Shown: positions 55,779 to 62,613 of the stretch, in pieces
Layout: every line of letters starts with the position of its first letter
How positions within the stretch are numbered: the stretch's first letter is position 1
Assembly (NCBI RefSeq): GCF_051851475.1
Contig: NZ_JBPUSJ010000013.1
Location: forward strand, 1 to 64,000
From: Carboxylicivirga taeanensis
GTDB lineage: Bacteria > Bacteroidota > Bacteroidia > Bacteroidales > Marinilabiliaceae
DNA: 64,000 nucleotides
Reading direction: 5' to 3'
Notes under the pieces: model-generated
The model's input: the letters and a program-made list of their open reading frames with translations, nothing else
Told to the model about the DNA's origin: nothing
Databases searched by the model: none
Program-made: the position numbers and the translations under genes

Positions 55779-56867
55779 ATGAATATAAATTCTAAGATAT
55801 ACATAGCCGGCCACAGAGGTTTGGTTGGCTCAGCATTGTGGAAAACACTTCAAAGTAAAGGTTATTCTAATTTGGTAGGGCGTACCATTAGTGAACTCAA
55901 TCTGATGGATGCGGTTGCTGTTGATAAGTTTTTTGCTGAAGAAAAGCCCGAGTATGTGATTTTGGCTGCTGCGAAAGTGGGCGGCATCGTTGCTAATAAT
56001 ACCTATCGCGGTCAGTTTATCTACGAGAACCTGATGATTCAGAATAACGTAATTCATTCGGCTTATGTACATGAGGTGAAGAAGCTGTTGTTTTTGGGTT
56101 CAACTTGTATTTACCCTAAACAAGCGCCTCAACCAATGGCTGAAGATTGTCTGTTGATCTCGCCATTGGAATATACTAACGAGCCTTATGCCATTGCCAA
56201 GATTGCAGGAATTAAGATGTGTGAGTCCTACAACCTGCAATACGGCACTAATTTCATTTCGGTGATGCCAACCAATTTGTATGGGCCTAACGATAATTTC
56301 GACTTGGAGAAATCGCATGTTTTGCCTGCTTTAATTCGGAAGAACCATTTGGGTAAATGTCTTCATACTAATGATTGGAACGCTTTGCGGGTCGATTTGG
56401 ATAAAAACCCGATTGAAGGCATTAATGGCAGTCATTCCGAAGAAGAGATATTGTCAATCCTCGACAAATATGGTATTCGCCTAAATTCGTCCGATTCGCG
56501 AGTTTCGATAGAGATTTGGGGGACAGGTAAGCCGATGCGCGAGTTTCTTTGGTCAGAGGAAATGGCTTCTGCCTGCGTCTACGTGATGGAAAACGTCGAC
56601 TTCAAGGATACCTATAGTGTGGACGACAAAGAGGTTCGAAATACACATATCAATATTGGTACGGGTAAAGAAGTTTCAATCAAAGAACTGGCGGAAACCA
56701 TTCAGGCTAAAATAGGATTTGAAGGCGAATTGGTTTTTAATGCCGATAAGCCGGATGGCACCATGCGTAAGTTAACAAATCCAGCTAAGATACATGAATT
56801 AGGCTGGCACCACCAGATCGACATCGATGAAGGAATCGGGAAGATGTACGAGTGGTATACGAAATAG
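55779..56867 (+). CDS. fcl: GDP-L-fucose synthase
   Basis: The 362-residue epimerase-reductase completes GDP-L-fucose synthesis from the gmd product. The NADP Rossmann motif is IYIAGHRGLVGSALW, the catalytic region has GSTCIYPKQAPQPM (Ser/Cys) and PYAIAKIAG (Tyr-x3-Lys), and the PTNLYGPNDNFD segment is family-specific. It is longer than E. coli Fcl (321) because of an insert (about 200-240, LRVDLDKNPIEGINGSHSEE) that is usual in Bacteroidota. The stop abuts the third repeat element. Confidence 0.95.
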   Translation: MNINSKIYIAGHRGLVGSALWKTLQSKGYSNLVGRTISELNLMDAVAVDKFFAEEKPEYVILAAAKVGGIVANNTYRGQFIYENLMIQNNVIHSAYVHEVKKLLFLGSTCIYPKQAPQPMAEDCLLISPLEYTNEPYAIAKIAGIKMCESYNLQYGTNFISVMPTNLYGPNDNFDLEKSHVLPALIRKNHLGKCLHTNDWNALRVDLDKNPIEGINGSHSEEEILSILDKYGIRLNSSDSRVSIEIWGTGKPMREFLWSEEMASACVYVMENVDFKDTYSVDDKEVRNTHINIGTGKEVSIKELAETIQAKIGFEGELVFNADKPDGTMRKLTNPAKIHELGWHHQIDIDEGIGKMYEWYTK

Positions 56868-56868
56868 A

Positions 56869-56932
56869 AATGAGAGAAGAGATAAGAGGTGCGTGAACGT
56901 CTCATATCTCTTCTCTCATTCTTCACCTCTTA
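56869..56932 (+). repeat. solo hairpin element between fcl and manC
   Basis: AATGAGAGAAGAGATA (56869-56884) pairs perfectly over 16 bp with TATCTCTTCTCTCATT (56905-56920). TAAGAGGTG (56883-56891) also pairs perfectly with CACCTCTTA (56924-56932). The two stems cross, giving either a pseudoknot or alternative folds. The sequence type is the same as the arms of the four-helix element, but there is no gene inside. Confidence 0.75.
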
Positions 56933-56943
56933 ATTAGAAGTCT

Positions 56944-57990
56944 ATGCAAAATAACTACCTAATTATCATGGCAGGCGGTATTGGTTCGCGCTTTTGGCCA
57001 ATGAGTACCCCCGAAACACCCAAGCAGTTTTTGGATATTTTGGGAACGGGTCAAACCATGATTCAGCAGACCATTAAGCGTTTACACGGCATTGTGCCCA
57101 TTGAGAATGTGTTTATTGTAACCAGTAAAAACTATAAATCCATTATCAATAAACAACTTCCCGATGTAAAAGATGAGCAAATTCTGCTGGAACCTTGTAT
57201 GCGAAACACGGCACCTTGCATCGCCTATGCCACTTACAAAATCTACCAGCGTCAGCCCGATGCAAATATCGTTGTGGCGCCATCGGATCACTTAATTACC
57301 GATGAAAGTGAATTCCGACGAGTGGTGAGTGAAGGGTTAAATTTTGTGGCATCAAACGATGTGTTGTTGACATTAGGTATTGCACCTCACCGTCCCGAAA
57401 CAGGTTATGGGTATATACAGGCCAGGCAGGATGAAGGGGTTTTCAAAAATGTAAAGGCTTTCAAGGAAAAACCGGATCGTCAAACGGCAGAACAGTATCT
57501 CGCTGAAGGCAACTATTTCTGGAATGCAGGAATATTTTTGTGGTCAGCCTCTTCCATCATCAAGGCACTGCAACAGTATTTACCAGCTGTGGCAGCTATA
57601 TTTGAGCAGGGGAAAGTGCACTATTTCACTGAAGATGAACAGGCGTTTATAGATGAGTTTTTCCCTCAATGTGAAAACATCTCTATCGACTATGGCATTA
57701 TGGAGCATGCTGAAAATATTTATGTGATGCCGGCCGATTTTGGCTGGTCAGATTTAGGTACCTGGGGCAGTTTGTGGGAGAAACGCACGCGTGATGAACT
57801 GGGAAACAGTGTCGTTGGTTCAGGGGTGAAATTATACGATTGTCAGAACAACATTATAACCGTTCCTAATGAGCGCAAAGTGGTTCTGCAGGGACTGGAT
57901 GACTATATTGTCACCGAAGCCAATGGCGTGTTTATGGTCTGCAAGAAATCAGAAGAACAGCGCATTAAAGAGTTTCAAAAAGATAGTTAG
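56944..57990 (+). CDS. manC: mannose-1-phosphate guanylyltransferase
   Basis: The 348-residue single-domain enzyme makes GDP-mannose from mannose-1-phosphate and GTP. The nucleotidyltransferase signature is IIMAGGIGSRFWPMSTPETP with lysine in KQFLDI, followed by VAPSDHLITDE and KEKPDRQTAEQYL and the GNYFWNAGIFLW stretch. There is no C-terminal phosphomannose isomerase domain, unlike the two-domain ManC of enterobacteria. It supplies gmd and the glycosyltransferases. Confidence 0.95.
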   Translation: MQNNYLIIMAGGIGSRFWPMSTPETPKQFLDILGTGQTMIQQTIKRLHGIVPIENVFIVTSKNYKSIINKQLPDVKDEQILLEPCMRNTAPCIAYATYKIYQRQPDANIVVAPSDHLITDESEFRRVVSEGLNFVASNDVLLTLGIAPHRPETGYGYIQARQDEGVFKNVKAFKEKPDRQTAEQYLAEGNYFWNAGIFLWSASSIIKALQQYLPAVAAIFEQGKVHYFTEDEQAFIDEFFPQCENISIDYGIMEHAENIYVMPADFGWSDLGTWGSLWEKRTRDELGNSVVGSGVKLYDCQNNIITVPNERKVVLQGLDDYIVTEANGVFMVCKKSEEQRIKEFQKDS

Positions 57991-58037
57991 TAGTTTAGTC
58001 AGCTACTTTAAAGCATTTTAAAACGGATTAGTAAAGA

Positions 58038-58062
58038 AAAAGTAGGTCCGGCCTACTTTTCT
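58038..58062. terminator. bidirectional terminator, manC / GT2
   Basis: AAAAGTAGG (58038-58046) pairs with CCTACTTTT (58052-58060), with further A/T-rich pairs outside. The minus-strand GT2 stop codon lies within the right arm. Confidence 0.85.
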
Positions 58063-58829
58063 TTTATTAGTCCGTTTTTGCATTTGATAAGTTTATTTTT
58101 AACCGTTTCACCAAAATACTCCTGGTTAATTGCGTAGTTGTCCAGAAGACCTTCTTCCCCATGATGGAGGTGGTGTTGAAGGGCATAAAACTTTAAGTTG
58201 TATATTTTTATACCTGCATTGGTTAAGCGGATAGCAAACTCCTTATCATCAGGTCCTTTGCCGGTCCATCCTTCGTCAAAGCCATTAATGAGGTAGGCGT
58301 CCGATTTCCAGTACGACATGTTGCAGCCGCGTACGCCCCTTACCGATTCCGAATTGTATATAAGGTTCTGATGAAGGATGGCAAGTGGGCGACTCCTGAA
58401 ACTGCTTTTAGGCTCGTAACTCAAGCGGTCGCAGGCAGCAGTGCTCTCTTCTTTGTTAATGCGAATCCGTCGTCCTGCCAGAAAACGTCCTTTTCTTGCA
58501 AAGCGGAGGTGGTCTCTAACAAAATGAGTGTCCAGTATCACATCGCCGTCAATTTGTATAATGTATGGGTGCGATGCCCTTTGAATGGCTTTGTTACGGA
58601 TGGCATTTATTCGAAAGCCCTCATCTTGCTGCCAAACATGAATCAGGGGTATGGGGAAAGTTGCTTTGATTGAGTCAATAGCTTCCTTCGTTGCAATACC
58701 CGAACCGTCATCGGCTATGATAACTTCGTTGGGCAAGTGCGATTGATTAGCTATACTTTTAAGGCAAAGAATCATAGCTTCGGGCCAATTGTAGGTGGTT
58801 AAAAAGAGTGTCACTTTTGGAAACTTCAT
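58053..58829 (-). CDS. glycosyltransferase family 2 with GT7-type C-terminal domain
   Basis: The 258-residue GT-A enzyme shows TLFLTTYNWPEAMILCLKSI, VIIADDGSG, and IQIDGDVILD as the metal-binding DxD. A C-terminal glyco_transf_7C-like region contains GWTGKGPDDKEFAIRL, as in chondroitin-synthase-like and galactosyltransferase proteins. It is the last of three minus-strand genes that follow each other closely (11 bases after the DUF2807 gene). Its role next to an outer-membrane deacylase suggests modification of lipid A core or surface glycan, which is inference. Confidence 0.88.
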   Translation of the reverse strand: MKFPKVTLFLTTYNWPEAMILCLKSIANQSHLPNEVIIADDGSGIATKEAIDSIKATFPIPLIHVWQQDEGFRINAIRNKAIQRASHPYIIQIDGDVILDTHFVRDHLRFARKGRFLAGRRIRINKEESTAACDRLSYEPKSSFRSRPLAILHQNLIYNSESVRGVRGCNMSYWKSDAYLINGFDEGWTGKGPDDKEFAIRLTNAGIKIYNLKFYALQHHLHHGEEGLLDNYAINQEYFGETVKNKLIKCKNGLIKEK

Positions 58830-58840
58830 GGATACTATTG

Positions 58841-59596
58841 TTAGTGTATTTGAATAATATTTCCTGTGTTTTGAAGGTAGTTCACCTTGATGCGTTCATG
58901 GATAATGTCTGGATTGCCTCTGTAATAGGTATTGCCAGATGAGTAGGTTTTTACATTAAGCGATGCGACAGGGCAAACTTTACAGTTGCCAATGGATTTA
59001 TGAACCACATTAACACTATGACTTTCAAGATTCAATGCATCAATATTAACACTGCCCTCCATAGTTAAAGATGTCGAATGGCTTTTGCCACCAAGGTGGT
59101 AGTTGCCAATGTTATTGCGGCCGAAAACATTAAGCACTACATGTAGGCAGTCGAGGTTTAACTCAATTTCAGCAAATTTGGCTCCCCCGTTCATAATCAT
59201 TGTAAATTGTTCTGTTTTAATAACCTCAGGCGCCTCTAGTTCAAGGGCGCAGTTGGCGGTTAGCCTATTCAGGTAATTGGCTGAAAGTCCGATTTCAATC
59301 AATTTGCTTTTTTGTAAGTAATTTTTCCGTTTGTGGGTGATGCTTAAAGTGCCATTTTCGGTTAATAGTTCAAGATCCTCAATCAAATTGTTATACCCTT
59401 TTATGAATGCGATATTGCTTTCACTGTTATGAAGAATAATCCGGCAGGGGGCGTCAGCTATAATGTGGCGAATTTGTCCAATATCAATTGTTTGCTCTGT
59501 TATATCGCCCTGTTCCATAAGGTTATGGATGTAATCGCAGGAGGTAAGAAAGTATAGAAGACAGGCTGTAAACAGTAAATTTACGAACTTGAGCAT
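58841..59596 (-). CDS. DUF2807 (head GIN domain) lipoprotein
   Basis: The 251-residue protein starts at ATG 59596 with a lipoprotein signal ending in lipobox LTSC (Cys20). The body is a right-handed beta-helix-like head GIN domain: repeated short strands such as IDIGQIRHIIADAPCRIIL, LTANCALELEAPEV, MIMNGGAKFAEIEL, VVLNVFGRNNI. Family function is unknown, probably adhesion or envelope related. A longer reading from 59689 would overlap the previous gene and lose the signal peptide, so it is not used. It starts one base after the upstream stop. Confidence 0.85.
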   Translation of the reverse strand: MLKFVNLLFTACLLYFLTSCDYIHNLMEQGDITEQTIDIGQIRHIIADAPCRIILHNSESNIAFIKGYNNLIEDLELLTENGTLSITHKRKNYLQKSKLIEIGLSANYLNRLTANCALELEAPEVIKTEQFTMIMNGGAKFAEIELNLDCLHVVLNVFGRNNIGNYHLGGKSHSTSLTMEGSVNIDALNLESHSVNVVHKSIGNCKVCPVASLNVKTYSSGNTYYRGNPDIIHERIKVNYLQNTGNIIQIH

Positions 59597-59597
59597 A

Positions 59598-60737
59598 TTA
59601 TTTTTCTTTTGTGTAGTTAAAGCTGTAACCAATGCCAAACTCCAGAAACTCAGAACGAAAGAAACTGGCTTTAACACTAAAGTTAGCAATTAAATGATTG
59701 CTAAGATAATGCCTGATGCCGATCCTGGGATAAACAGGTTGTGGAGGGGCAATGTTGGTGTGTAGGTAGGTTCCAATGTTAGCAAATAAAGTGGTTTTGC
59801 CAAGGAATACATTGTAAGATACAAACAAGCCATTAAACAGATAATCCCTGGTTGAAAACCCGATGCTCTCATCGGTGTTTTCAAAACCACCCCAGCTATA
59901 GGGGATGGCTTCAGAAAAAAAGTGGTCATAGCCAAGCCCAATGGCACGTTTTTCGTTTAAATGCCACAAATGATTGACGCTTAAGCTCCCGCTCCAATAG
60001 AGCTCTCGGTTATAAAAGGTGCTTTGGCTTCTGCCGATACTCCCAATAATAACTACTTCCCGTTTATTACTTTTGGGAGGTTTAATTTTTTCGAGCATTG
60101 GAGTTAATGATTCGTTGAAGTGGTATTTAGCACCCAGGCTGGCTGTGAGTGTGTTAATGCCATGATTAGGCTTGCGCACGGCTCCATTTGAAAGATGAGT
60201 GAGCGATAAGCTAGCACTTAATGAAACTTGTTCATGTACTCGGTAGTCAGCTAGAATGGCCAGACCTATGTAAGCATTAAGGTGTGAGCTAAATACAGTG
60301 TTGTAAGTATTCGTTTCTATATCAAAGGGCTTTGTGGCATAGCCCAGGCCTAAAGCCACCTTATTGTGTACCGAAAACTTTGGGCTGCGGTACATGTTAT
60401 AGTGAATGTATGGAAATAGCGCATAGCCTGCACCAAAAATATCTTTATTGCCAAATGTACCATAATAGAAGCCAAGTCCTATCTCGGGATAGTTAAAAAA
60501 GCTTTCCCAGCTATCGGAGGAGAATAGTGAGCGACCATAATTAATTTCGATTCCACCTGAAAAATCATCAATAAAATACATCATATTAACATGATGGGGA
60601 ATCACGATGCCGCCATGGATCCGTGTTGTCAGGTACGTGTGTTTTGGGATTTCATTGTCTAAACTATTGGGCGCCTGACCGATTAATGTCACTGTCCCAA
60701 TAAAGCTCATTATAATTATCGATAGAAAACTTCTCAA
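59598..60737 (-). CDS. acyloxyacyl hydrolase / PagL-like lipid A deacylase family
   Basis: The 379-residue outer-membrane barrel protein has a signal peptide (cleaved near IGQ) and the PagL catalytic His-Ser in SLTHLSNGAVRKPNHG (His181, Ser183, with Asn184). PagL removes the 3-O-linked acyl chain from lipid A. PagL itself is an eight-stranded barrel of about 150 residues; here the protein is more than twice that length, with a second barrel-like half after the motif (about 230-379). Whether the extra half is a separate domain is unclear. It leads the small operon with DUF2807 and GT2. Confidence 0.87.
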   Translation of the reverse strand: MRSFLSIIIMSFIGTVTLIGQAPNSLDNEIPKHTYLTTRIHGGIVIPHHVNMMYFIDDFSGGIEINYGRSLFSSDSWESFFNYPEIGLGFYYGTFGNKDIFGAGYALFPYIHYNMYRSPKFSVHNKVALGLGYATKPFDIETNTYNTVFSSHLNAYIGLAILADYRVHEQVSLSASLSLTHLSNGAVRKPNHGINTLTASLGAKYHFNESLTPMLEKIKPPKSNKREVVIIGSIGRSQSTFYNRELYWSGSLSVNHLWHLNEKRAIGLGYDHFFSEAIPYSWGGFENTDESIGFSTRDYLFNGLFVSYNVFLGKTTLFANIGTYLHTNIAPPQPVYPRIGIRHYLSNHLIANFSVKASFFRSEFLEFGIGYSFNYTKEK

Positions 60738-60864
60738 TGTTCAGAACTGTTTTTCAAATTGAGCCACGAAGATAGTAAAAAGGATAAGGATATTTATTTT
60801 AATAATTGTAGGTCGGGCAGAGATTAATCCCGTTTCATCAACCCCGATAGCCAACCAGTTTATT

Positions 60865-60872
60865 TATCTTTG
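60865..60872 (+). promoter_or_regulatory. -7 box of the Wzi-like gene
   Basis: TATCTTTG matches TAnnTTTG, 28 bases before ATG 60900. It contains the TTG that would otherwise be read as a start codon at 60870. Confidence 0.6.
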
Positions 60873-60899
60873 TACTACCGTAACTTAAGAAGATGGATA

Positions 60900-62552
60900 A
60901 TGATTAAGCAAAATACTTCAAGCAGGAGGTTGACAATGTTGGTATTATGTTTTTGGCTTACAGCAGGTCTCTCACTGCAGCTAAGGGCACAGATTTCCAA
61001 TATAAAAATAGATGCATCTATTCATTCACAGCTGTCCTCAAACGACATTCGTCCAATGTGGTTAATCGCCAATGAATGGGGCCGTTTTGAGCAATTTGGT
61101 CATTTCGGCGTGTTGGTTGAAGTGGGGGCTAAACAACAATTATTGGCCAACGAGAATTTTACTCTGAATGCCGGCCTAAGGGGACTGGTTAATTTGGATG
61201 TTGCTGAAAGTGCGCTGCAGGAGATATACATCAGTGGGAATGCCTGGTTTATAGATTTTTCAATCGGTAAAGAACAATACTCACCAGTTGCTTATAACGA
61301 TGAATTGACACCTGGAAGTTTTTTAATGAATTCGAATGCTAGGCCTATTCCAAAGGTTTCGGTAGGGATCTTCGACTACCTTCCTTTGGGCTTCACAAAA
61401 AACTGGCTGGAAATAAAGGGAGGCTTATCTCAAGGCTGGTTAAATGATGAGCGAGTTGAGAAACGCAATAGTGCAGAAGATGTATTATTGCACGAAAAAT
61501 TTGCCTATGCCCGCTTAGGTAATACAAAGTTTAAACCCTACGCGGGATTGGTCCATTCAGCATTGTTTGGCGGAACGCGCCCCGATGGCACGGATATACC
61601 CACCGACTTTTGGGCAACCTTCATGGCTAAAGGCTCTTCTGTGCTTGGTGGTGGTGACGAAACAAATGCGGCCGGTGCACACATGGGGATGTGGGATTTT
61701 GGTTTTAACTGGCATACAGGTAAAGGGGGTATGCAGTTGTATTTCCAAAAACCGTTTGCCGATGCATCTGGACTAAAATTATATAACCGCTACGATAAAG
61801 ACTACATTTTGGGCATCCTGTTTCATCCCAAAGATATTAGTTGGTTAAGTGCATGCTCGGTGGAGGTGTTTCGTACCGACCATCAATCAGGTTATGGTAT
61901 TCCTGATCCGCTTTATCCCAAAGATTACAATGGGCATAAAAAGGGTTCTATTATTTGGATGGATGATATTGAAGATGATTTTGATGGCTTTATGTTGGAA
62001 GTGTTTGGAGAAACCCGCACCGGCTGGTCGGAGGATGAAGTCATCAGATACCTGGAAGTGGCCCTGGATGAAGGACATAAATATGGTGGGCGAGATGATT
62101 ATATGAATAATGGATCCTATTACAACGGATGGACATATAATGGGATGAATATGGGAACCCCCTTGTATCATACAGCTGACAAATTTAGGCGTTATGCAAC
62201 GCCTCATGTCGAATATGATGAGGTTTTTTTCTACAACAACCGGGTCAATGGATTTCATGTTGGAGCCAAGGGACATATCACCGATAGGTTACAATATCGG
62301 GTGAAGTCGACCTATACCATGAATAGAGGAACTTATGGGGAACAATTCCGGGGACGCTACAGTTGGGAGCGAACAGCCGACTATTTTTTCGCCTCCTCTA
62401 AACAGCAACTCTATTCAATGGTCGAACTTAACTGGAATACTCATTGGTTGGCAGGGCTGAGCTTAAAGGGGAAGTTAGCTGTTGATACGGGGCAATTATA
62501 TAATTCAGTTGGTGGACAATTAAGTATAATTTATATACCGGATCTAAACTAG
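60900..62552 (+). CDS. capsule assembly Wzi family outer-membrane protein
   Basis: The 550-residue protein has a signal peptide (ending near LRAQ) and a beta-barrel pattern typical of the Wzi family, which binds capsular polysaccharide at the cell surface. Conserved-looking motifs are IRPMWLIANEWGRFEQFG, SIGKEQYSPVAYNDELTPGS, MNSNARPIPKV and the C-terminal strands ending in IYIPDLN. Length and content fit other Bacteroidota Wzi-like proteins. ATG 60900 is preferred because the upstream TTG lies in the -7 box. It precedes a sugar transferase gene that starts the polysaccharide. Confidence 0.87.
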   Translation: MIKQNTSSRRLTMLVLCFWLTAGLSLQLRAQISNIKIDASIHSQLSSNDIRPMWLIANEWGRFEQFGHFGVLVEVGAKQQLLANENFTLNAGLRGLVNLDVAESALQEIYISGNAWFIDFSIGKEQYSPVAYNDELTPGSFLMNSNARPIPKVSVGIFDYLPLGFTKNWLEIKGGLSQGWLNDERVEKRNSAEDVLLHEKFAYARLGNTKFKPYAGLVHSALFGGTRPDGTDIPTDFWATFMAKGSSVLGGGDETNAAGAHMGMWDFGFNWHTGKGGMQLYFQKPFADASGLKLYNRYDKDYILGILFHPKDISWLSACSVEVFRTDHQSGYGIPDPLYPKDYNGHKKGSIIWMDDIEDDFDGFMLEVFGETRTGWSEDEVIRYLEVALDEGHKYGGRDDYMNNGSYYNGWTYNGMNMGTPLYHTADKFRRYATPHVEYDEVFFYNNRVNGFHVGAKGHITDRLQYRVKSTYTMNRGTYGEQFRGRYSWERTADYFFASSKQQLYSMVELNWNTHWLAGLSLKGKLAVDTGQLYNSVGGQLSIIYIPDLN

Positions 62553-62584
62553 AGTAAGTTTTTAAAAATATCTATCTATTTGCT

Positions 62585-62592
62585 TACTTTTG
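62585..62592 (+). promoter_or_regulatory. candidate -7 box of the sugar transferase gene
   Basis: TACTTTTG matches TAnnTTTG, 22 bases before ATG 62614. No clear -33 element was identified. Confidence 0.5.
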
Positions 62593-62613
62593 TCAGAAAT
62601 AAAACACGCATTA

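Noticed and set aside
59597..59689. longer N-terminus for the DUF2807 protein
   Set aside because: It would overlap the deacylase gene, whereas the ATG at 59596 begins directly with a lipoprotein signal peptide.
60870..60872. TTG as start of the Wzi-like gene
   Set aside because: It is part of the TATCTTTG -7 box. ATG 60900 gives a proper signal peptide.
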